DNA from: Amphimedon queenslandica
Taxonomy: Eukaryota > Porifera > Demospongiae > Haplosclerida > Niphatidae
Reading direction: 5' to 3'
NCBI RefSeq assembly: GCF_000090795.2
Contig: NW_003546242.1
Coordinates: 1,046,281 to 1,106,949, forward strand
Length of the DNA stretch: 60,669 bases
In this document: piece after piece, positions 22,157-32,956 of the stretch
Layout of the letters: each line of letters opens with the position of its first letter
Numbering within the stretch: position 1 is the first letter of the stretch
Program-made: the position numbers and the translations under genes
The notes under the pieces: model-generated
Told to the model about the DNA's origin: nothing
Databases searched by the model: none
The model's input: only the letters and a program-made list of their open reading frames with translations

Positions 22157-22328
22157 TGCTGAAATGCTGATTTGCTGTAATACTAGTGCGCTATAGATTT
22201 GCGTGAGAGTAACATGGAGACTAAAATTATTCGCCCACACAAATCAAAACATTGAAAACACAAGTTGATATCTAGCAAGGCACCAGACAGACTCTATTCT
22301 AAAAATTGAGTCTGGCCCTGCGAGATTA

Positions 22329-22822
22329 TTCTGAGATCTGAGCATGCACGACCACACAGAAATTTTGGAGCACATGCTTCTATAATTAACAAAATGGCGA
22401 TAGGAAGTAAGTTGGCCTGATACAGCAGTCATAACACAACTTTTTCTTATCTTGGAGAATGATTTTGGGGGACATGAATCTGCGCATAGACTGTTCTAGT
22501 AGACTGGTGTCAGAATTATACTTCTAGCAAGAGTTAAGATCACGATACAGCTCGCTAACTGAATTGCCAGGACTTCTTTGATGATGATGAAGATGAAAGA
22601 AGGTGGTTGAACAAAACGGCCAGTTCGCCGATTTTTGGCTTTCCTTTTATACTAGGTTTAGAGCCACGCTAATGGTACCAATGGAGTCCTCTGGTCAAGA
22701 TGAGGTCCTCTAAAAAGTCTGGTCAGCATAGGAGCTCGTTTTCCCCGTATATAACAAGGCTGCAAAAGTCGTGGCAGCCATTTTGTTTTGGGGTTAATTC
22801 TACTTAGTAACGCTACCACATT
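22329..22822. repeat. Repeat C copy 2, right half
   Basis: Resumes repeat C at tctgagatctgagcatgc and runs to gttaattctacttagtaacgc, matching copy 1 (2430-2930). Confidence 0.85.
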
Positions 22823-22989
22823 TCTAATAATGAGTAGAAGTACCTTCCCCAATCCATTTCTACAGATTACTGTAGAACATTTACATTTGCTTACATAAGT
22901 AAGTATAATTCTCAAAATATCGCAAAGCAGCTTTGATAATCTATTGATGATTAGCTTTTTCTAAATATGTATGCAACTCTGAAGTGAAA

Positions 22990-23270
22990 CAATGAATTCC
23001 TATTTCTTATAAAAAATTTTATAAAAAATAAGATTGAGTAGGATTCCAAATGACCAATGAAAATACGAAATGAAAATCCTACTCTCATGATGCAAATTCT
23101 ACTTTACATTGTACTTTTAATGTTATTACTAAAAAGTTATGGATCACCTTGCAATGTAAAGTAGAATTGGTGTCTCGACAGTAGGATTTTCATTTCTTTT
23201 TATGTTGGTCGTTCGAAATCCTATACATTCTTGTTTTTTTTTAATTTTTGATGTTCTTGTTTGTGTTGAT
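22990..23270. mobile_element. Foldback MITE B, copy 2
   Basis: Matches 13640-13900, with inverted arms around gattgagtaggattcc and aaaatcctactctcatgatgc. It lies directly left of repeat C copy 3. Confidence 0.8.
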
Positions 23271-24215
23271 TTTTTTATAATATTTCAAATGTTTCTTCAG
23301 TTACAATTGTGATACTTTTTGATTTTATACAAACAATAAGTTTCATTATTATTGTTGTCATTGTTATTATTTTATAGCATTTATGAGGGACAGTACTGAT
23401 TGAATTGAATAGATATGGTGAAGGAATATCTACAATACTGATGAAAAGTGAAATGAATACTATTGTCTTGATGTGAATCTTTGTTCAAGAACCGGCAATC
23501 CTGTAGCTATTCCTGCAGATTCTTCCCGTTGTCAAGTTCATATTATCCTTAGTATTATCATATTAATTAATTGTTTTGTGTTATTAAAATAAAATAATTC
23601 ATTGCACACTTGATATATGCAAGATTGATACATTCTCTTAGCTGAAAACCTCCACCAAGTATTGCAATTTGATTCCAAGCAAGCATGGCCTAGCTAGGTA
23701 AAAAATTACTTGCTGTTCCCAGTTCTGAGATCTGAACATGCTTGACCACACCCAAATTTTGAAGCACATGTTTTTCTTTAAATAACAAAATGGCGGCATG
23801 TGGTTAGCTGGTGCAATCCAACAGTCACAGTATCACTTCTTCCTTTCTTGGAGAATGATTCTAGGAGCAAGAACATGCACATACCCTGTTGGAGTAGAAC
23901 CGGTGTAAGAATTAGCTTTTTCACTAGGAAAGATTGATATATCGACCGACAACTGGATTGACAGGATTTTCCTGATGAAGATGAAGATGAAAAACCGTGG
24001 CTGAACAAAACGGCTCGTTTGCCAATTTTTGATTTTCCTCCCACAAAAGGTCTAGAGCCACACTAGTGGTACCATTGGAGTCCTCTGGTCAAGATAAGGT
24101 CCTCTAAAAAGTCTGGTAAGCATAGGAGCTCGTTTTCCCGGTATAGCAAGGCTGCAAAAGTTGTGGCAGCCATTTTGTTGGGGGTGAATCCTACTTCGTA
24201 ATGCTACTGCTTCAC
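23270..24215. repeat. Dispersed repeat C, copy 3
   Basis: Full-length match to 2000-2945, ending gcagccattttgttgggggtgaatcctactt. The short minus frame at 23778-24044 within it is a repeat shadow. Confidence 0.8.
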
Positions 24216-24917
24216 TAATATAAAATTATAAATTTTTGATATTATTCATTGTATCCATTTTTTTTAATTTCATAGGCATGCCATACATTTAGCATTTCTC
24301 TAGCATGTTATTGTTACATAGAATACTAGAGACCACAGGCAGCACCATGTGGAGGTAGTACTGTATTGCTGCCCAACATAAGGATGAAACTAAATAAATT
24401 ATTACTCTAACTAGATATTTTACCTTTGAAGTTGATCCAATTTAATGGGTCAGATCTACTGACGCTTTGTAAGAAAACTAACATTACCACTATGTAAGAT
24501 TAAAGTGAACTAAGACATAGTGATTCATTCTATTTCTATGAATTAAGTACACACTAAAGTCAGATACATAATGGCGACTTTTGTTGTGAAACCGTAACGT
24601 ATAAAGTATCCCAAGAGCGGGATCCATTTTGAGTTGACAGCACTGAAACATGAATATTCGATTGAAATACAGTTGCGACAACAAAAATGTCATTTTCAGT
24701 AGCCCAAGTACAAAATTGGTCTATTTTTTTCTAATATATGTGCCTTCCTTTATTGGAGTTATAATATACAGGTGTGGCAATATTAAATTTTTAATAATTT
24801 TAAGGCATTGCTTGTCGTAAAAGCACAAATAGTTAGTGTAACTAGCATGTGATTTTATTCAGTCCCAGCTACAGCTTTAGAAATAGCTCTGTAAAAAAAT
24901 AAAGCAGCAGAATTCAT

Positions 24918-25962
24918 TCAGTCTGTGAAATGTGTTTTGCACATTGCAAAAGGTTTTGCATCATCAGCTTTAACACATTGAACATCATGTTCTACTGTAG
25001 CAGACATACCTCTGTGTCTAGGATTGAGTGGGCATAATTGTTGATGCGCAGATTTTTCAATACTGCAAGTACATTTAACACTTCTAATAATAAACTCTTC
25101 CAAATCACTATCTATGTCAGTGCTATTCAAAATAATACTATCACAACTGGAAGCAATACTTCTATCATCATTACTATCAATTGATAACAAGCTAACATGC
25201 AGATCAGCTACTGTATCATCTTTTACAACACCACTATCATGCACAAAGCATAATCTGTGTACCTATGTCTTGATCAATATCAGTCATACTTAGTTTACCT
25301 TTTTTCTCCTATAAATTGTGGCCTCATCTTGTTTTGCTTTTCTTTTAAGATTTAGGTGTCTCCTTACCATAAGTGTGGCAGCTCATTTGTTCAACCCATA
25401 ATTTACGTGCAGCTTGTTCTGATTGCCTGTGACTTCCTTGCCCTTCTTCTCTTACGCTTCACATCACACTGACTTTAAAAGAGACTTAAACATAAAAACA
25501 TTCATTGCTTTTAATACTTCAACCATGCCATCAAATTTAGGTAGGTTCATTTTACCAAAAAGATCAAGTAACCTATGGTACACTGGCCCCTTATGCACAT
25601 ACATCCTGGACTTATTACTTTGTATAAGACAAAGAGACGTAGAAACATAATAGTGAAGCATTTGAAGATTGAAAATTTTGCTTCTAAACTGCAGCAATAC
25701 CTTATGTGATGATTCAATTATACTAGTGTGGCAAGAACCTAATGCCTCCGAATAATTTGTTTTGATTTTGGAATAACAGCTTCACTAAGATAATGTTAGT
25801 TTTGCATGGCTTACCTTGACACGTAATGTTACCTTTTCTACATTTTCCACAATCACGAACAGTTAAATCATTAAAGAAACACTGTCCCATTCTACCTGCA
25901 AACGTGATTGGAAACTTCAATGATTCTAATAATATTGCAAGTTGAGTAAGGGCATACCCCAT
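24918..25962 (-). pseudogene. Decayed multi-exon gene with Cys-rich motifs
   Basis: On minus: LKFPITFAGRMGQCFFNDLTVRDCGKCRK before a GTAACA donor-like site (25723-25962), then after a gctgcag acceptor FNLQMLHYYVSTSLCL...VYHRLLDLFGKM (25464-25697), then frameshifted AARKLWVEQM...HTYG, and finally an acidic stretch with CTCSIEKSAHQQLCPLNPR (C-x-C...H-x4-C knuckle, 24918-25244). The CPLNPR-type knuckle is common at the ends of animal transposon proteins. I cannot name the family. A MITE interrupts its 5' side. Confidence 0.4.
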
Positions 25963-25992
25963 TTAATTTTAGCAAACCAGTGTTTAGCTATA

Positions 25993-26416
25993 TGTGACCC
26001 AATATGAGAAAACCAGGCTATATGCTCCAAAATTGAAAATTGAGATTTATAGTATTCTTAATTAAGCAAAGTTTTTCCTATCTTTTGGTCCTTCTTCCAT
26101 GTCATTTGACACATCTAGTGCTGAGTTATGCTTATTTATGCAACAAGAAGTCTAAACGAATGAAATTGAGTTGCAGCCATTTTTATCATTATATCTTGCA
26201 TTATTTACATGGTACACAACAAAAAGAAAGGTCTGTAAATGACCTCTTTCATGTTATTTTAGGGCAAACTTGGTATCAAATGAAAGGAAATTCTTTATAC
26301 AATATATTTTTGGTATAATATCAGTTTTGATAAGGTACCGCTGTCACAACTTTAAGAAGCCATATCTCCAATTGATAATTCCCGCAGATAGCCTTGTTTT
26401 TTCATATTGGGTCACA
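25993..26416. mobile_element. TA-target MITE family F
   Basis: 424 bp with TIRs TGTGACCCAATATGAGAAAACCAGGCTA against the inverse at the right end; TA flanks on both sides (25991-25992, 26417-26418). The TGTGACC start resembles family T, but the interiors differ. Confidence 0.85.
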
Positions 26417-26419
26417 TAT

Positions 26420-27765
26420 GGCGAAACTTTGTGGAACCCTATAGCTCTATTTTGGAATGAAACAGGCAAGTTTTTACTTCTAAAGGTGGTTCTTAAAAAT
26501 CTTCAGTGCAACATGACATTTATTGTAGCTAATACTGACTATACATAGGACAGCTTTTTAGGCTATATGAATCAACTTTTTGCCAGATTGCCGAGGATTT
26601 CGTTACTCCCTACTTTTATATATCTAACAGAAATAAAAAAGAACATCACGATGCACTGAAAGATCTTAAGTATCTACAGAAGTAAAATTTAACTGTTTCA
26701 TTAAACAACATGCCTTGTATGCCAATTGGTAAGTTTCAATTCCATTTACGGCTATCAAGTAACAACTACGAGCACGGCTTCTCAATATAAGACAACAGGG
26801 AAACCTGTTTATATACCACAATTTATATTGGCTGCCCACACAAGAATCATGACTTTAATTATTGCAATATGCATGGGCATTGTCCCAATAGACTGTCACG
26901 TGATAATTGCTATTATATATTTTATGAAACTGAAAACACATTAGTAATTATTTATCACTATTATTAGCCAAATAAGACTGAAGAAATAGCTACAAACAAA
27001 CATGAATACAGTCGACTAGATCTATCACAGCTTTGATTATGCATAGGCAAGTACTTTGGTGTGCAGAACAACTTAACCTCTACATTTTCAGTGATAGAAT
27101 TAGTAGAGGAAACAGATGTAGCAGCTGATGAAGATCCTGTCTTGCCGTTCCATCAAGCCTTATGAAGAGCCTCAAACCTTTTATCTTGCCTTTTTTGTGG
27201 CATTTTTAAAATTATTATATCTGGCGATGACGAAGAAACTACTAAACGTGACAGCACAGACGAGACAATGAATACTATGGTTATTCATAGAAATTAATAG
27301 TATAACTATACTTTTGCTGCAGTAAGATGGTTTCAATCGAAGGTATAGCTTTGGACCATAAAACTTCTGAACAATACAGAATTAAAATTACTTCTTATTG
27401 CTATTAGAAGCTTAATTATTTTAATAGAAGATACAAAGAATATTTTTGATTCAAAAATCATTATTTAACAAATTTGCATTGTAAAATAAAGATAATTTAA
27501 CTTCTTCAGTTATAAGCATCATCATAACTGAGCACTTAAAAGGATCTGTGCATTAATAAAGAATATATCTATTGAAACTGAAATAATGACAGAGTTGCAA
27601 AGTCATTGCAAATTAAATATTAGTAGACATTAAAAAATTTATGACATTTCACTTTGCTCATCCAATGGAATGGCTAGACTATTGTAAGAAAATTGGTTAT
27701 AATAGTAAGGTATACAATTGTGCAAAAGTTTTGAATTCAAACTATGTAAGTGGGCTGCACCCTTA
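26420..27765. other. Spacer, no supported gene
   Basis: AT-rich with no coding motif or splice-consistent frame. Short frames at 26270-26548 and 26726-26944 overlap MITE sequence or lack domains. Confidence 0.4.
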
Positions 27766-27769
27766 AAAT

Positions 27770-27945
27770 TTTAATGTACTACTGACTCCCTACTATTTTT
27801 TTTCTCAGCTTCATAGTATAGTTTTGCCAAGTTTGACTGGTCAGATTTACTTTTTATCATTTAAGTTTGGGTTTAAAATGTTTAGTTTACCAATTTTGTA
27901 GTATTGCTTTCTTTTCTCATTTTTGTAGTAAAACTTAAGTAAGGA
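27770..27945. repeat. Satellite fragment left of the pogo-like element
   Basis: Carries the 3340-4150 satellite words (tactgactccctactatttttt, catagtatagttttgcc, tgactggtcagattta). The array resumes at 34313 (aactggtcagactttgtttatatcatt) on the other side of the inserted element. Confidence 0.7.
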
Positions 27946-28325
27946 GTAGAGCCAAACACTCACTTCCGGTCGCCATCTATTTCCCAACGCGATTTCTTCT
28001 AAAGTAGACTTCTTTTACCTACAACTTTTGCATTGCCACAAATCTTACACTTAGTAGATCAAGGTAGTATGTTTTTGAAACAGCTCAAGTACCTTTGCAA
28101 TTTTTACAAAGCGTAGAAGTTGCAAATGGAATACATGAATTTTCAATTTTTGCACATCATTTATCGTTATTCTTCCTGAAATGCAACAAGCAACATCAAA
28201 TTTAAAGAAGTATATTATTACCACAGTGGTCTATCCTTACTTCACAAATAGCAATATTAAGGAACATGTTTTACTTGTTACAATTTTTCTAAGCAAGATG
28301 CAAAAGGTAGATATTGATGGATCAA
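27946..28325. repeat. Left TIR of the pogo-like element
   Basis: Complementary to 33935-34312 with about 80-85% identity by eye. The 102-codon frame at 28181-28489 within and beyond it is not counted as a gene. Confidence 0.8.
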
Positions 28326-28649
28326 TGATCGAACACATCGGACTACACCTTGTTGTTCTAATTTGTGCCCATAGCCTGCCACACATGTACATTGTGTCAA
28401 GTCCTAGGTCAAGTCTCTGGTTGTTGTCTTTTTCTCATTGTCTTCTTGAAACAATTACACTATTACATGATTCACAAGGTGAGAACTGATGTCTATTTTC
28501 TTTTAATTTGTGTTTTTGACAATAAATCATGGCAGTGATGACACTGATATTTACTTGGCCTTACTAATAAATTTCAAATTTGCATAACAGTCTAATGATG
28601 TTTTACATTATGTTTCTCATAATTTATTTGCTTCCTCTGTTGATTAGTT

Positions 28650-30110
28650 ATGTCAGGTCAGGTACGTGTAGCAACGAGGCCTTTAAAAGAAAGACTATTA
28701 AAGGCATCTGTGAGCAGTGGTGTAGCCAGACCTTTTGTGATGCCAGGGCCGGGGAAGAAGAATAATTGGTGCGCGAAGCGTGTCGGACAAATTTTCACGC
28801 TTTTAATGATATTCATGATGGGCGTGGTCAATTAAACCTGTAGAAAATGGCTGATTTTGAGTAGAATTTGTATGAGATCGCTGGTTTTTGCGTTAGATCT
28901 CACAAAATTCTTTTGCTAAGCAATCAAAATCAAGGAATGAAGTCATTCTTGTAGAGCAGTGCTCAATAATCTCTGGTAAACAAGTGATCATTGATATTTC
29001 AACTGTCTAATTATTTGACCTGGGATCTAATATCTGGGCCCAGGCCTGGCAGACCCAAGTGTAGCTACGCCACTTTTGCTGATACACAGTCAAAAAGAGT
29101 TTGTTGACTTTGCTTGCGTTTAGACATGATATCCAATAATTACACGTGGTTAATAATTAATTTTTATTAATAAAATTCAATTAATAATGGTTAACTAATT
29201 TGTCGAAAAAGTTGATACCCGGGCCCAGGCCCGGCAGGCCCGGGTGTAGCTACGCCACTGTCTGTGAGGTCTCCTGCTAGATCAAAGTCCACTGCTGCAA
29301 CATAATTCTGTTCAAGAATAAAGTACAAGCAGTATCATGAATCAAAGTTGTATCAGGCATTCAGAGTGGTCGTCGAAGGAAAGCTATCAACAAGTCGTGC
29401 AGCTCTTGAATATGGAGTTCCTCTTTCAACACTCTCTGATCAGTTAACTGGAAAAGTACAGTTTAGAAAGAAAGGAGGTGCTGAGAATTATCTAACTGAC
29501 AGTGAAAAATAGAGCTTAAGAACTTTATAGTGAAGTTAGCAGCGTTAGGCTTTAATTTTGGTCGTAAGGAAATCATTGCTTTAGTTCAAGATCTGTTAGA
29601 CAAACGAGGTGTCAATAAAACCATAACTCATGGATGCTGCAATGGATTTTCAAGGCATCACCCAGATATTGTTTAAAGGCAACCAGAACCTGTCTCTAAG
29701 GTTTGTTGTTTGGCATTTAACTCTGAGAACATTAAAAGCTATTTTAAAGATTTAGAATGTACACTCTTGGATAATGATATTTTAGAGCAACCATCATTAA
29801 TATTAACATGGATGAGACAGGCTTTCCATTAAATCCCAAGTCTACATTTGTAGCATGCATGAGAGGAGAAAAGCATCCATCCCTTATTACTTCTGGTGCT
29901 AGTCACACATCACAGTATTGGCTTGCTGTAGTGCATCAGGTAATGCTATACCTCGCTTGGTAACTTTTGAAGGGAAAATTTTTAAAGTGCTTGCAGCTGG
30001 GGAGGTACCAGGCACAATGTATGCATTGTCAAAGTCAGGATGGATAGACAGTGATATTTTTGATTTGTGGTCCAGTGATCATTTTTTGCCAACATGCTTC
30101 AGGTGGACTA
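28650..30110 (+). pseudogene. Pogo-like transposase (HTH plus DDE), decayed
   Basis: ATG at 28650 (MSGQVRVATRPLKERLLKAS) is interrupted by a hAT MITE. After it: YQAFRVVVEGKLSTSRAALEYGVPLSTLSDQL, a psq/CENP-B HTH; LTDSEK*ELKNFIVKLAALGF; NMDETGFPLNPKST (first catalytic Asp, about 29806); then AIPRLVTFEGKIF, EVPGTMYALSKSGWIDSDIFDLW (29960-30075). The later DDE block (LDGHSSH type) is not visible; a TATTC microsatellite starts there. Stops at 29320, 29511 and others. Further down, TSEEIAKFQHRFD*GYDIPND (31029-31090) matches the tail seen in related transposases. The family binds TIRs and cuts at TA sites. Confidence 0.7.
28715..29260. mobile_element. 546-bp hAT-like MITE in the pogo-like transposase
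   Basis: Starts CAGTGGTGTAGCCAG and ends GTAGCTACGCCACTG. A perfect 8-bp duplication tctgtgag flanks it (28707-28714, 29261-29268). Removing it joins KASV to RSPARSKS in frame. A second copy of the right end (gtgtagctacgccactt, about 29062-29078) inside suggests a tandem or nested composite. Confidence 0.9.
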
Positions 30111-30126
30111 CCGATTCTTTTATATA

Positions 30127-30175
30127 TTATTCTTCTATATTCTATATATTCTATATATTCTTTTATTCTTCTTTA
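30127..30175. repeat. TATTC/TATAT-rich simple repeat
   Basis: Imperfect repeats of attctatat and ttattcttc directly after the last recognisable transposase block. Confidence 0.7.
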
Positions 30176-30429
30176 TTATAATCCAGAAACTATAAAGCAG
30201 CAAAGAAAAAATCATAATTTTTTGTGTACCTTTTCATACATGACATTAAACAAAACCCTTTGACAATGGTTGCTTTTCTCCTTTAAAATCTTGTTTCACA
30301 GAAGAATGTCATACTTACCTGAGAAATAATACTGACAAGGTAATCATTTTATTTCAATTGAATACAATAATTGCAAGAGCCTGGATGAGAAGTATGTCTA
30401 CAAAACAAGCATTACAGGGTAAAAAATAT

Positions 30430-30733
30430 TCCTATAATTGATTTCACCACCTTGCAGGTACAACTTGGTCATTATTAAGACTTATAAAGGTTCTCTCTAC
30501 CTGCTAGAGAAGTCTTTAGACAGTATCTCTATGCTTTCTTGCTGTTAGAAAGCTCTTAACTTTGTCCCGTGTGTAAGCCGCCATTTTGTTTGCCATAGCC
30601 ACACCGACTCACGTAAAGGAGCGTGGGCGGGTCCAATACAACATTTATAGAAGAAATGTAACTGTGGACATACAAATAAATAAATTAATAAATATATATA
30701 GATAGCGTGACGGTGAAATCAATAATAGGAACG
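30430..30733. mobile_element. ~300-bp MITE in the pogo-like element
   Basis: TTCCTATAATTGATTTCACC at the left and its near-perfect inverse (ggtgaaatcaataataggaa) at the right. No coding frame inside. Confidence 0.6.
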
Positions 30734-30760
30734 ACCAGGGGGCTACGCCTCCAGGTCGTT
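30730..30760. other. Strong short hairpin
   Basis: AACGACC at the left pairs with GGTCGTT at the right around an inner GGGGGC/GCCTCC stem and a TAC loop. It is GC-rich in an AT-rich context. It touches the right end of the MITE at 30430-30733 and may be part of that element. Confidence 0.6.
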
Positions 30761-31261
30761 AATAAATTCAGTCCAAGAGCTCTTCAACCTAAAGTAGAAA
30801 AGTTTTTACCATTATTTCTGCTACATTTGGTGAAAAAACAGGGATAAACTACATACCTCTTTGTAGCCCTCATAGTAAATTTTGTCAGTCAGATCATCGT
30901 CATGCAATACCTAAACACTGCCAGAATCTCCTTTCTGTTCTCCTAAGTGTACGATTCCTGTCATTCCTAGATCACTTGATTATTCTTTTGGTGATACAAT
31001 ACGTAATTGTTCCAAGACATCTCTCACTTCAGAAGAAATAGCAAAATTCCAACACCGCTTTGATTAAGGCTATGATATACCGAACGACAGATATTATTGT
31101 GGCTAAAGCAGAATGAAGCAACTCATCATATAAAAGAATGTACTCCACTTAAATAATCTAATGACATCACTTGTCATATCGCTCATCATTATTAACATTT
31201 TTGAAGAAAAAAGTTTCAGAAACCGAAGCGTACTGCTACTAAAGCACATTTTGTGTACTCA

Positions 31262-31412
31262 CCAGTGCTCAAAATAGAAAAAACATGGAGAAAAAAAGAG
31301 CTCACAAGGAAAAAAAGCTCTAAGTGAAGAAACAAAGGCTGAAAGGGGAAGGCGTCAACTGGAAAGAGAAGCTGCTGCCAGGCAAAAGCAGCTTACAAGA
31401 GATGTAACAGCA
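31262..31412 (+). pseudogene. Coiled-coil exon of the pogo-like element
   Basis: A Lys/Glu/Arg-rich stretch (KKALSEETKAERGRRQLERE then AAARQKQLTRDVTA) runs to a GTGAGT donor at about 31411. It has one apparent stop near 31290. Position after the transposase tail and before the small exons suggests it belongs to the same transcription unit. Confidence 0.45.
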
Positions 31413-31552
31413 GTGAGTTAATAATGAAACTATTTTATTATTAAAGTAACTATTATTTTTGTTGAAGTAAATGGTAAGGAAGTGCCAAACTCTTCACACA
31501 GTCTACGTACATTAATTATTCATTATGTTAATTTATAATAAAAAAGATGCAG

Positions 31553-32720
31553 CACCCTCTCCTGTTAAAACTAGAGCAACAAGACTCAAATCCAATAACG
31601 GTACCAGTTCACTAGATAATACTGTAAAGAGGGCAACAAATTCCTAAAGTATTATTATCATTATAGTAAACATATACACTTTATGTGAAAAAACAAAACA
31701 TGCAGACATACAATTCACACATGCAGACAAAGACATAGGACCCAATACAATAAAAGAATAAAAGGGCAAAGCTCTACAAAGACATGTACAGATTATTAGT
31801 ATTATTTAAAAAGTGGAGTCTACTATTGTGATTCATATCATTCAATACTGTATTTACTGTTTTGTTGTGAGTCAGTGCTACTAACGTTAGTGCTGTTGTT
31901 ACCATTGCTGCTAAATTTACTGAAGGTATTATGCATCTATAATTATGACTAATCACAATTATAATTATATAGATTGTTGACTCCCTCATGTTACCAAACA
32001 AACAAGCTGTAATTCTAGTCAAAGTAAACATTATATCATATTGTATCTATTATCTCTACATCGTAATTCAACACCATAATTAAACTCTTTCTAGATAGCT
32101 CACTTCCTTCTGTTCCAACTAGGGCAACAAGACATAGTAATGATTATGCATTTTTGTATAATGATTTGATTTTATATGTAGATCACTTATTCCTTTTTCA
32201 ACCTCAGCACCATCAACATTTATTCGCAATCAAGGTACAAAAATAATATATCTGTAATGAAGAAATTTGTTCATGTACAGGTAGTGCATTCTGCTATACT
32301 TGTACAAAGGCAAGTCCTAACTTTTCTAATCAAGGTAGAAATTATGTATGAAGTATTAAGTATTGATCTACTGTTTAGTTAACTGTAAAGGAACCAGGTC
32401 CGCTGTTGCAACTAGCACAAGAAAGTATAATAGTAATGATTATGCATCTTCGTATAATGTTTTCATTTTACAGGTAGATCATTTATTTCTGTTGCAACCT
32501 CAACAATGTCAACATTCATTTGTAATCAAGGTATAAAATAATGTCTTTAATGAAGGAACTTTGTACATGTAGGTAGTGCACTCTGCCATACTCATACAAA
32601 GACAAGACGTATGTGTAATGTTTCTAATCAAGGTAGAAATGATTATTAAGCACAATGTATTGATCTGCTTATATAGTTGACTGTAGAGGAACAAGTTCAG
32701 TTGAATGTAATGACTCTCCA
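31553..32720 (+). pseudogene. Series of small repeated exons (TRATR / NQG types)
   Basis: Short splice-bounded segments encode related pieces: APSPVKTRATRLKSNN, LPSVPTRATRHSND and RSAVATSTRKYNSND; and GRSLIPFSTSAPSTFIRNQG, GRSFISVATSTMSTFICNQG, GSAFCYTCTKASPNFSNQG. Several begin after ...ag and end G|GTA, so they share phase 1. Units at about 32094-32395 and 32396-32698 are a ~300-bp tandem duplication. Ser/Thr-rich, function unknown. Confidence 0.45.
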
Positions 32721-32796
32721 AGTGCTACAACTCACAGTAGTAAAAGTAACTGATTTTTTAGCATAATAAATAAGATATAGTACTTGTAATTTTTCA

Positions 32797-32956
32797 GGTT
32801 ATTGCTGGTTTGGTGGCCCAGAAAAAGGGTGAATGGTATCTTGTAATTATAATATATGTGACAAACAGTGGTTTCATTATGTATGTGCTGGAACATGGCG
32901 AGTGCCTACAGGAACTTGGTATTGTTCAGAAGAATGCACAAGAAAGTGCTAATGCA
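32797..32956 (+). pseudogene. PHD finger exon of the pogo-like element
   Basis: After a ttttcag acceptor the frame reads CWFGGPEKG*MVSCNYNICDKQWFHYVCAGTW...GTWYCSEECTRKC. It has the C-x..C-x(n)-C-N-x3-C...WFH-x2-C...WYC-x3-C pattern of a PHD finger. PHD fingers read histone H3 tails; in transposases they are thought to steer targeting. One in-frame TGA replaces a residue before MVSC. Confidence 0.65.

Larger units (their letters stand above)
14333..22328. mobile_element. Element X: ~8-kb DNA transposon with RecQ-type helicase gene
   Basis: Left TIR begins TAGTCTCGCGGGGCCAGACTC; the right end, read inward on minus, begins TAATCTCGCAGGGCCAGACTC. A perfect 9-bp duplication (TTCTGAGAT) flanks it, and it splits one copy of repeat C. 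Two convergent genes lie inside: a zinc-finger protein on plus (14496-20370, split by a DIRS element) and a RecQ-like helicase on minus (20580-22156). Without the 4678-bp DIRS insert and the 239-bp MITE, X is about 3.1 kb. A 9-bp duplication is seen in MULEs and some other families; RecQ-like genes are known passengers of helicase-bearing families such as KolobokH and AcademH. I cannot assign a superfamily. The plus gene seems truncated, so this copy may be internally deleted. Confidence 0.75.

Noticed and set aside
21546..22196. 216-codon plus frame
   Set aside because: Antisense shadow of the RecQ helicase core.
28181..28489. 102-codon plus frame
   Set aside because: Mostly inside the left TIR of the pogo-like element; its inverse at the right TIR is not open.
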